Assembly (NCBI GenBank): GCA_947473475.1
Contig: CANJBZ010000024.1
Coordinates: 1-63,767 of the forward strand
DNA from: Alphaproteobacteria bacterium
Lineage (GTDB): Bacteria > Pseudomonadota > Alphaproteobacteria > Micropepsales > Micropepsaceae
Direction: 5' to 3'
DNA length: 63,767 bases
Shown here: in pieces, positions 57,385 through 63,767 of the stretch
Layout of the letters: each line of letters begins with the position of its first letter
Position numbering within the stretch: position 1 is the stretch's first letter
Notes under the pieces: generated by a model
What the model was told of the DNA's origin: nothing
Seen by the model: the letters and a program-made list of their open reading frames with translations, nothing else
Database searches by the model: none
Translations under genes and position numbers: made by a program

Positions 57385-58470
57385 CTACTCTTCCGGGAAG
57401 AGAGAGCGAAGACCGGATTCAGTGGCGAGACAGGTTCCGCGTTCGGTGACGAAGCCGGTGACCAGACGCGCGGGTGTGACGTCGAAGCCGGGGTTGGCGG
57501 CAGAGGAACCCGCAGGCGTGATCTCGACCGTGGCGACGCTGCCGTCCGGCAGACGGCCCGTCATGTGCGTGACTTCAGTCCCTGAGCGTTCTTCGATGGG
57601 AATGAGATCGCCGGACGCCAGGGTCCAATCGAGGGTCGAAGACGGCAGCGCGACATAGAAGGGCACGGCGTTGTCCTTGGCCGCGAGCGCCTTCAGATAG
57701 GTGCCGATCTTGTTGGCAACATCGCCATTGCGCGTCACGCGATCGGTGCCGACGATGCACAGGTGGACTTTTCCGGCCTGCATCAGATGTCCGCCCGCAT
57801 TGTCGGCGATCACCTTGTGCGGCACGCCGTGACTGCCAAGCTCGAACGCCGTCAGCGAGGCGCCTTGATTGCGCGGGCGGGTTTCGTCCACCCACACATG
57901 CAGCGGGATGCCCGCGTCGTAAGCCATGTAAATCGGCGCCAGCGCCGTACCCCAATCGACACAGGCAAGCCAACCGGCGTTGCAATGCGTTAGCACGTTG
58001 AGGGTCTCGCCGTTCTTTTTCGCGGCGGCCTCGCGGAACAATTTCAGCCCGTGCTCGCCGATGCGGCGGCAGGTCTCGACATCTTCATCGCAGATGGCGG
58101 CCGCTTCCTGCCACGCGGCGTCAGCGCGCACGTCACGCGGACGGTTGCGCACCGCATTGCAGATGCGCTGCAACGCCCAGCGCAGATTCACTGCCGTCGG
58201 ACGTGTCTCAAGCAGTACGTCGTGGGCGCGGTCCAGCGCCTCCTCGGACGCATCAACACGCAGAGCAAGCGCGACGCCATACGCAGCCGTCGCGCCGATC
58301 AGCGGGGCGCCGCGCACGATCATGGCGCGAATGGCGTGCGCCGCTTCTTCCATGGACGCAATCCGCAACGTCTCAAAACGATGCGGCAGCTTGGTCTGGT
58401 CGATAACCTCGACGGCGGAATTGTCAGGCGTCGGCCAGATGGTGCGATAGGGCTTGCCGTTGATCTTCAT
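57385..58470 (-). CDS. mtnA: Methylthioribose-1-phosphate isomerase
   Basis: 361 residues from ATG 58470. Converts 5-methylthioribose-1-phosphate to methylthioribulose-1-phosphate in methionine salvage. Family motifs: [40 protein letters not shown] (catalytic Cys), [35 protein letters not shown] (catalytic Asp) and [20 protein letters not shown]. It overlaps the GST gene by four bases. Confidence 0.95.
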   Translation of the reverse strand: MKINGKPYRTIWPTPDNSAVEVIDQTKLPHRFETLRIASMEEAAHAIRAMIVRGAPLIGATAAYGVALALRVDASEEALDRAHDVLLETRPTAVNLRWALQRICNAVRNRPRDVRADAAWQEAAAICDEDVETCRRIGEHGLKLFREAAAKKNGETLNVLTHCNAGWLACVDWGTALAPIYMAYDAGIPLHVWVDETRPRNQGASLTAFELGSHGVPHKVIADNAGGHLMQAGKVHLCIVGTDRVTRNGDVANKIGTYLKALAAKDNAVPFYVALPSSTLDWTLASGDLIPIEERSGTEVTHMTGRLPDGSVATVEITPAGSSAANPGFDVTPARLVTGFVTERGTCLATESGLRSLFPEE

Positions 58471-59081
58471 GCCGGTGGTGGCTTCGTGGCTTCTACGGAA
58501 GGGTAGCGCGAGAAGGTTTCGAGCCAAGCGGCCAATTGCGGATAGCGGTCCCGCCAGCCGTCGTTGGGGATGCGCAGATCGAGATAGCCGATGGCGCAGG
58601 CGATGGCGATTTCGCCAATGGTTGGGTATTCGGGAAATTTCGGCGCGGCGCGATCGGCGACGCCAAACGACGCTTCTATGGACTTGGTCTGGCGTTCGAT
58701 GACTTCCGCGGAACGCTTGTCTTCCGGCAGGCGCATTTCCTGATTGCGCCGCACGACCGCATCGGCGAGGCCATCGCCCAGCGCCTGCAACGTCAGCGCG
58801 CGCCAGCGTCCCTGCGCTTCGCGAAACAGGCTGGCGCGCGGGAAAAATTTCCCCTGCCCCAATTCATCCAGATATTCGCAGATGACCGGCGAGTCGTAGA
58901 TCACCGAATTGTCGTCAAGGACGAGTGCCGGGATCTTCCCCAGCGGGTTGATGGCGCGAAATTTTGCATCGGCCGGAAGCGTCACGGGCACTTCCGTCAC
59001 GCGCGCTACAAGGCCGAGTTCGTGAATAATGATCCGCGCTTTGCGTGCGTAGGGCGAGTTGGGGGAATAGTAGAGCTGCAC
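58467..59081 (-). CDS. Glutathione S-transferase
   Basis: 204 residues. N-terminal thioredoxin-like domain ([48 protein letters not shown]) and a C-terminal helical domain ([20 protein letters not shown] region, [18 protein letters not shown]). Beta/theta-type. It sits between apt and mtnA with a one-base gap and a four-base overlap, so it is expressed with the methylthioadenosine salvage genes, although GSTs have no known step in that pathway. Confidence 0.9.
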   Translation of the reverse strand: MQLYYSPNSPYARKARIIIHELGLVARVTEVPVTLPADAKFRAINPLGKIPALVLDDNSVIYDSPVICEYLDELGQGKFFPRASLFREAQGRWRALTLQALGDGLADAVVRRNQEMRLPEDKRSAEVIERQTKSIEASFGVADRAAPKFPEYPTIGEIAIACAIGYLDLRIPNDGWRDRYPQLAAWLETFSRYPSVEATKPPPA

Positions 59082-59082
59082 G

Positions 59083-59610
59083 TTAGTGTCCTTCGAAAGC
59101 GACCAGCGTTGTTACTTCCTTACCAAGCGCGCGGATTCTGTCGGCGCCGCCAAGTTCCGGAAGATCGATCACGAAGCAGCAGCCAATCACTTTCGCGCCG
59201 GCGCGTTCGAGCAGTTTGATACCCGCGAAAGCCGTCCCACCCGTGGCGATCAGATCATCGACGACGATAACGTGCTCACCCTTCTTCACCGCGTCTTCGT
59301 GAATTTCGACGCGGTCGGTGCCGTATTCGAGCGCGTAGTCCTCGCCCATGGTCTTCCAGGGAAGCTTGCCCTTCTTGCGAATGGGAACGAAGCCGGTGGA
59401 AAGCTGATGCGCGACCGCGCCACCCAAGATGAAGCCGCGCGCTTCTATGCCCGCGACTTTGTCGATGCGTACGCCCGCATAGGGCTGCACCAACTGATCG
59501 ATCGCGGCGCGAAACGCGCGCGGATTGCCGAACAACGTCGTGATGTCGCGAAAGATGATTCCCGCTTTGGGAAAATCGGGAATCGAGCGAACGGTCGATG
59601 CGAAATCCAT
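59083..59610 (-). CDS. apt: Adenine phosphoribosyltransferase
   Basis: 175 residues. Converts adenine and PRPP to [23 protein letters not shown], the [17 protein letters not shown] loop and the PRPP-binding [18 protein letters not shown] are diagnostic. It would recycle the adenine released by MtnP, encoded upstream. Confidence 0.96.
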   Translation of the reverse strand: MDFASTVRSIPDFPKAGIIFRDITTLFGNPRAFRAAIDQLVQPYAGVRIDKVAGIEARGFILGGAVAHQLSTGFVPIRKKGKLPWKTMGEDYALEYGTDRVEIHEDAVKKGEHVIVVDDLIATGGTAFAGIKLLERAGAKVIGCCFVIDLPELGGADRIRALGKEVTTLVAFEGH

Positions 59611-59649
59611 GAATGCCTCTTTTTCTTCGGGGTGCGCTTCCGACGCCGC

Positions 59650-59685
59650 CCCTCACCTAACTGTCTCCCTGAAGAGGGAGAGGGG
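59650..59685. repeat. Partial copy of the GC-rich palindromic repeat
   Basis: ccctcacctaactgtctccct...agggagagggg resembles the units at 13325-13424 and 57335-57380. It lies between mtnP and apt. Confidence 0.55.
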
Positions 59686-59686
59686 A

Positions 59687-60568
59687 TTAGTTGTGTTTGT
59701 TCAGCACACGGCCGGCCACTGCGTCCAGCTTCCTGAACAGTTCCGGATCGCGCTTCTCCGGCGCCGTGATGAGCGCGGTATCCAGTGTGCGCTCGATCCC
59801 AAGCGGCGAGGGCGTGCGCTCCGGTCCCAGTTTCGGCACGACCCGCTTCAGCAAGGCGCGCGCTTTATCTCCGTTCGAGAACAGCACCCGGATCACCTGC
59901 TCGACCGTGACGCTGTCATGATCGGGGTGCCAGCAGTCGTAATCGGTGACCATGGCGACGATGGCGTAGGGCATCTCTGCCTCGCGTGCGAGCTTGGCTT
60001 CGGGCATGGCGGTCATGCCGATCACGTCGCAGCCCCAGCTACGGTACAGGTTGGATTCGGCCAGTGTCGAGAATTGCGGTCCTTCCATCGCGAGATAGGT
60101 GCCACCGGTGTGGCAACCAATCCCTTCCTCGGCGGCAGCTTCGGCAAGCGCGTTGACCAGCCTTGGGCAAACCGGATGCGCCAGCGACACATGGGCGACG
60201 AACCCGCGTCCGAAAAAGCTTTTCTCGCGCGCGTGGGTACGGTCGATGAACTGATCGGGCAGCACGAAATGGCCGGGCGGAAATTCTTCCTTCAGCGACC
60301 CGCACGCAGACACCGAGAGAATATCCGTGCAGCCGACACGCTTCATGGCGTCGATATTGGCGCGGTAATTGATCGACGATGGCGAATGCACATGGCCGCG
60401 CCCGTGCCTGGGCAGGAACGCCATATCCACGCCCATCAGGCGGCCGAGAAGAATATCGTCGGACGGCTCACCCCAGGGCGAATCCACATGCTGCCAGCGG
60501 GCGTCTTCCAACCCGCTGATGTCGTAGACGCCCGAGCCGCCGATAACGCCGAGAACCGTTTTGGTCAT
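59687..60568 (-). CDS. mtnP: S-methyl-5'-thioadenosine phosphorylase
   Basis: 293 residues from ATG 60568. Cleaves methylthioadenosine to adenine and methylthioribose-1-phosphate. Motifs: LGVIGGSGVYDISGLED, FLPRHGRGHVHSPSSINYRA, GTYLAMEGPQFSTLAESNLY, WGCDVIGMTAMPEAKLARE and TDYDCWHPDH. First gene of the mtnP-apt-GST-mtnA group. Confidence 0.95.
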   Translation of the reverse strand: MTKTVLGVIGGSGVYDISGLEDARWQHVDSPWGEPSDDILLGRLMGVDMAFLPRHGRGHVHSPSSINYRANIDAMKRVGCTDILSVSACGSLKEEFPPGHFVLPDQFIDRTHAREKSFFGRGFVAHVSLAHPVCPRLVNALAEAAAEEGIGCHTGGTYLAMEGPQFSTLAESNLYRSWGCDVIGMTAMPEAKLAREAEMPYAIVAMVTDYDCWHPDHDSVTVEQVIRVLFSNGDKARALLKRVVPKLGPERTPSPLGIERTLDTALITAPEKRDPELFRKLDAVAGRVLNKHN

Positions 60569-60666
60569 AATGCGCGAATCCGTGAGGAGGTATCGTCGGA
60601 CGATAGCCTCCTTACGGCGCACGACGCCACCGCTTTACGCTTAGCCCCGCGTTGGCCGCGTGGGTA

Positions 60667-61485
60667 TCAATGCTCGGCGTGCCACACTTTGCGGTAGGTG
60701 AAAAAGAGCAGCGTCGCGAAGCCGATCAGGAACAGCATCACTTTGAAGCCCATTTGCTTGCGCTCTTCCATCTTGGGCTCTCCGGCCCAGGTGAGGAAGG
60801 TCACCACATCGCGCGCTTGCTGATCGATTGTGGCCTTGGTCCCGTCGGAATACATGACCGCGCCTTCGGACAAAGGCGGGGGCATCGCGATCTGATGGCG
60901 CGGGAAATACGGATTGTAGTTCATCCCGCGCGCCATCTTTTCGTTGGCCGGCGGCTTCTGACCAAAGCCGGTGAGGATCGAATAGACGTAGTCCTCATGC
61001 TCCTCGCGGCTTTTCACGATCAGCGACAGGTCCGGTGGGTACGCGCCATTCATAGCGGCGCGCGCGGCCTTTTCGTTCGCGAAGGGCGGCGGGAAATAAT
61101 CCGACGCCACGGCAGGCCGCGTCAGCGGCTGCCCCATATCGTCGGTCGTTTTGCCCTGCTCGTTGGGCTCGGCCGGCACCTTGTATGCACCGGCCAGTGC
61201 CGCGACTTCCTTCACCGTGAATTCGGGACCGCCCTTGTCGGCGAGGTTGCGGAACGCAATTCGCGACAGCGAATGGCAGGCCGAGCAGACTTCCTTGTAA
61301 ACCTGGAAACCGCGCTGCAGCGCCCCACGGTCATACATGCCGAACGGACCGTTGAAGGACCATCCGGGATTCTTAGGCTCAAAGGCTTCGGTGGAGGGCG
61401 CGGGCACTTTGTTCTGTGCCAGGGCCGGTACGGCCAATGCACCGAAAACCAGGGCGGCGAGAAGCGTGCGTTTCATCGAGATCAT
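60667..61485 (-). CDS. petC: Ubiquinol-cytochrome c reductase cytochrome c1 subunit
   Basis: 272 residues. Signal peptide MKRTLLAALVFGALAVPALA. Haem c motif VCSACHSLSRIAFRNL, axial Met region in IAMPPPLSEGAVMYSDGTKA, and C-terminal anchor GFKVMLFLIGFATLLFFTYR. Last gene of the fbcFBC/petABC operon, 10 bases after cytochrome b. This is a normal-length alphaproteobacterial c1. Confidence 0.96.
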   Translation of the reverse strand: MISMKRTLLAALVFGALAVPALAQNKVPAPSTEAFEPKNPGWSFNGPFGMYDRGALQRGFQVYKEVCSACHSLSRIAFRNLADKGGPEFTVKEVAALAGAYKVPAEPNEQGKTTDDMGQPLTRPAVASDYFPPPFANEKAARAAMNGAYPPDLSLIVKSREEHEDYVYSILTGFGQKPPANEKMARGMNYNPYFPRHQIAMPPPLSEGAVMYSDGTKATIDQQARDVVTFLTWAGEPKMEERKQMGFKVMLFLIGFATLLFFTYRKVWHAEH

Positions 61486-61495
61486 CTGCCTACCC

Positions 61496-62758
61496 CTATT
61501 CCGCCGGCGTCGTTGCGAGCACGGACTTGGCGATGCTGTCCGGTATCGGTTTCGGCGTTTCGATCAGGCCGGCGATCGGCATGACGATCAGGAAATGCAG
61601 GAAGTAATAGGCAGTCCCGATGCGTGCGATCCACACCAGCGGAACCGGCGTGCTGAGCAGCATTGCGTCCACCGGCTTGGAGCCGCAATAGCCGAGGATC
61701 ACGCAGTCAACCAGCAGGATCCAGAAGAACTGTTTGTACAGCGGGCGGAAGCGGCACGACCGCACGCGCGACGTATCCAGCCATGGCACCAGCACCAGGA
61801 CAATGAGCGAGCCGAACAGAGCGAGCACGCCCATCAGCTTGTCCGGGATCGAACGCAGGATCGCGTAGAACGGCAGGAAGTACCATTCCGGAACGATGTC
61901 TTCCGGCGTCTGCAGCGGATTGGCCGGCGCGTAATTGATCGAATGTCCGAGCGTGTTGGGCGAGAAGAAGACAAAATACGCAAACACGATCATGAAGCAG
62001 GACAGATAGAACAGGTCCTTGACCGTGTAATACGGATGGAACGGCAGCGTGTCCTGCGGGCCCTTCACGTCGATGCCGAGCGGGTTGTTGTTGCCCGGCA
62101 CGTGCAGCGCCCAGATGTGCAAGCCGACGACGGCGGCAATCACGAACGGCAGCAGATAGTGCAGGCTGAAGAAGCGATGCAGCGTCGCGTTGTCCACGCC
62201 GAAGCCGCCCCACAGCCACGTCACGATGGCCGTGCCGAAGCCCGGAATGAGCGAATCGAAGGCGCTGAAGAAATTGGTGATGACGGTGGCGCCCCAGAAC
62301 GACATCTGGCCCCACGGCAGCGTATAGCCGAGGAATGCGGTGGCCATCATCAGGATGTAGAGCACGACGCCCAGGATCCAGATGATCTCGCGCGGCTCCT
62401 TATACGAGCCGTAATAGAGGCCCCGGAACATGTGGATGTAGACGGCAAGGAAGAACATCGACGCGCCGTTGGCATGCACATAGCGCAGCAGCCAGCCGGA
62501 ATTGACGTCGCGCATGATGCTCTCGACCGAGTCAAAGGCGAGGCGCGAGTCGGGCGTGTAGTGCATCGCCAGCACGATGCCGGTGATAATCTGCACGCCA
62601 AGGCAGAACGTCAGGATGCCGCCGAAGACATACCAGATGTTCAGATTGCGCGGGGTCGGGTAACTGGACAGGTGCTCCTGCGCGAAACGGATGATCGGCA
62701 GGCGTCTGTCGAGCCAGCGCTCGATGCCGGAATTGGGTGTGTAGCGCGATCCGTGCAT
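61496..62758 (-). CDS. petB: Ubiquinol-cytochrome c reductase cytochrome b subunit
   Basis: 420 residues from ATG 62758. Eight spans with haem ligands in [20 protein letters not shown] and [20 protein letters not shown], the Qo site [16 protein letters not shown], and [20 protein letters not shown]. Core of the cytochrome bc1 complex. Longer upstream in-frame sequence is overlap with the Rieske gene in another frame and is not used. Confidence 0.97.
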   Translation of the reverse strand: MHGSRYTPNSGIERWLDRRLPIIRFAQEHLSSYPTPRNLNIWYVFGGILTFCLGVQIITGIVLAMHYTPDSRLAFDSVESIMRDVNSGWLLRYVHANGASMFFLAVYIHMFRGLYYGSYKEPREIIWILGVVLYILMMATAFLGYTLPWGQMSFWGATVITNFFSAFDSLIPGFGTAIVTWLWGGFGVDNATLHRFFSLHYLLPFVIAAVVGLHIWALHVPGNNNPLGIDVKGPQDTLPFHPYYTVKDLFYLSCFMIVFAYFVFFSPNTLGHSINYAPANPLQTPEDIVPEWYFLPFYAILRSIPDKLMGVLALFGSLIVLVLVPWLDTSRVRSCRFRPLYKQFFWILLVDCVILGYCGSKPVDAMLLSTPVPLVWIARIGTAYYFLHFLIVMPIAGLIETPKPIPDSIAKSVLATTPAE

Positions 62759-62766
62759 GGGTTTCC

Positions 62767-63354
62767 TCAACCGACTTTGATGCGGGTGTCGGACAAAAAG
62801 ACATATTCCGGCACGTCGAGATTGCGTGGCGCCGGGCCGACGCGCACCCGTCCGGACGTGTCGTATTGAGAGCCGTGGCAGTGGCAGAGCCAGCCGCCAA
62901 ATTCGCCCTGGACCGATTGCGCCGTGCTGGCCTCGGGGGTGCAGCCCAAATGCGTGCAGACGCCGACGAGCACCAACCACTCAGGCTTGGCCTCGCCGGA
63001 CGTCGGGCGCAGCCGGTTTTCATCGGTGGCAGGCGTGTTTTCGGGCAGGCTGGCGTTGCGGGCAAAAGGATCGAGGAACTGGCCTGGCTGGACCGCGCGG
63101 GCGGCCGAGATTTCCTCGGGCGTACGCCGGCGCACGAACAACGGATGGCTGCGCCAGGTGAAGGTGACGGACTGTCCCGTCTGAATGGGGGCGAGGTCGA
63201 TTTCAATCGACGCCAGCGCCAGCACATCGGCGGCGGGATTCATTTGATTGACCAACGGGACCAGAACGGAACCCGCGCCCACCGCGCCCATCGCTGCAGA
63301 GGCGATGAACAGGAAGTCGCGGCGTGTCGGTTCGGCCGTTTGCGAATGAGCCAA
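62767..63354 (-). CDS. petA: Ubiquinol-cytochrome c reductase Rieske iron-sulfur subunit
   Basis: 195 residues from TTG 63354 (gaggg seven bases upstream). Twin-arginine-type N-terminus [18 protein letters not shown] acting as membrane anchor. 2Fe-2S ligands in [10 protein letters not shown] and [11 protein letters not shown], and the [12 protein letters not shown] loop. First gene of the petABC operon, so the promoter lies in 63355-63600. Confidence 0.96.
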   Translation of the reverse strand: MAHSQTAEPTRRDFLFIASAAMGAVGAGSVLVPLVNQMNPAADVLALASIEIDLAPIQTGQSVTFTWRSHPLFVRRRTPEEISAARAVQPGQFLDPFARNASLPENTPATDENRLRPTSGEAKPEWLVLVGVCTHLGCTPEASTAQSVQGEFGGWLCHCHGSQYDTSGRVRVGPAPRNLDVPEYVFLSDTRIKVG

Positions 63355-63713
63355 GATGGAACCCTCTGAAAAAAGGCCAGGGGCGCTGAGAGCGTCTCAA
63401 GCGTAAACGCCGGCCGCCGCTTCTCGCACCCAAAGCCCGTGTGTAGTGGCGCGGCCGAAAATGATCCGTCCGCATCCGCCTTTCGCGCTGCACCATATAG
63501 TGAGAGTCGTAAACGCCCGGTTTGTGGCACGATGCCGCATAAACCAAGAAATGACCGTTATGCCGCCAAAAATGGCGACAAATTGGCGCGGGGCTTACCA
63601 TAACCGACCAAGCTGACTGCTAGAGCACGTTTGAGTTAATTGGAATCGGGAGGGGATTCCCAAAGGGCCGCGAGTCAGATTCAAGATGCTGGCTGGGATG
63701 GAGGCCAGCATGG
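63355..63713. other. Upstream region of petABC and left flank of an IS630 element
   Basis: 359 bases without a gene. The right half (from about 63620, ctagagcacgtttgag, to 63713) is the 5' non-coding end of an IS630-type element, including attcccaaagggccgcgag and atgctggct...aggccagcat, an inverted pair. The left half should contain the petABC promoter; tatatg near 63496 on the minus strand is only a weak -10 candidate. Confidence 0.5.
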
Positions 63714-63767
63714 ATGGCGCGCCCCTATTCTGAAGATTTGCGAGAGCGGGTTGTTGCGGCGGTCGAA
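63714..63767 (+). mobile_element. IS630-family transposase, 5' end only (cut by window edge)
   Basis: The last 54 bases encode MARPYSEDLRERVVAAVE, the typical N-terminal helix-turn-helix start of IS630-family transposases (SxDLRxRVVxAVE). The upstream 95 bases fit the non-coding end of such elements. The rest of the transposase lies outside the window. Confidence 0.85.

Noticed and set aside
60569-60666. Possible SAM or MTA-related riboswitch upstream of mtnP
   Set aside because: No conserved riboswitch core or terminator hairpin could be seen in the short leader.
61337-62869. A 510-codon open frame on the plus strand, antisense to petB and petC
   Set aside because: It is rich in Arg, His, Asp and Gln with no domain and lies opposite highly conserved cytochrome genes; long antisense frames are expected at this GC content.

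Overview
The window is about 60% GC and reads as a chromosomal stretch of an alphaproteobacterium. The evidence is the gene content (fbcFBC-type bc1 operon, RlmJ, EF-P with its EpmA/EpmB modification enzymes, prpCDB, PAS_5 and DUF6152 families), frequent GTG/TTG starts, ATGA/GTGA/TTGA gene overlaps, and several intergenic palindromic repeat families of the kind seen in Hyphomicrobiales and relatives. No genus can be assigned from the sequence alone. Apart from the start of an IS630-type insertion sequence at the right edge, no prophage, plasmid or CRISPR signature is seen.

Layout. 0-2.6 kb: tRNA-Ser(CGA), then two members of a secreted paralogous family (here called the GDSxG/DF family; three more lie at 48.3-51.9 kb). 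2.6-7.3 kb: rlmJ, efp, and divergently epmA-(two small coupled genes)-epmB plus a secreted peptide gene with a terminator. 7.5-12.3 kb: a three-subunit 2-oxoacid oxidoreductase with an FAD/NAD(P) subunit (KorCAB-like). 12.4-21.1 kb: a glycosyltransferase, an esterase, a cupredoxin/histidine kinase/outer-membrane barrel operon and two lipid-linked sugar transferases on the minus strand. 21.3-25.2 kb: prpCDB (2-methylcitrate cycle) and a DUF3307 membrane protein. 25.3-28.8 kb: the conserved circularly permuted ATP-grasp / alpha-E / transglutaminase cassette. 28.9-33.1 kb: dihaem cytochrome c, thiolase, CobW GTPase, YCII protein and a Cys-containing small protein.

33.2-42 kb is the most unusual region. 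On the plus strand are a dihaem cytochrome, a parvulin-type prolyl isomerase and a HupE/UreJ-like membrane protein. Converging on them is a minus-strand set of four related polytopic membrane proteins, one a fusion with an internal duplication, a 34-residue single-span peptide and a secreted DUF6152 protein. Divergent from DUF6152 is a CnrYXH-like regulatory operon (membrane anti-sigma candidate, periplasmic CnrX-like sensor, ECF sigma factor). I infer that this is an envelope system, possibly redox- or metal-related and under ECF control, with no described function that I can name.

42-53.9 kb: carboxymuconolactone decarboxylase family protein, a VIT1/CCC1 remnant, an SLC13-type transporter, an alkyladenine glycosylase, a CAU tRNA, a frameshifted GIY-YIG gene among repeats, a secreted metallo-beta-lactamase fold hydrolase, TMEM175-like channel, SCO1, three more GDSxG/DF paralogs around a hydrolase with a Cys nucleophile, DUF1963 and PAS_5 proteins. 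53.9-63.4 kb, all minus strand: an aldolase/dehydrogenase fusion, an MlaA-like protein with an unusual N-terminal repeat region, a methylthioadenosine salvage group (mtnP, apt, GST, mtnA) and the cytochrome bc1 operon. The window ends inside the first codons of an IS630-family transposase.
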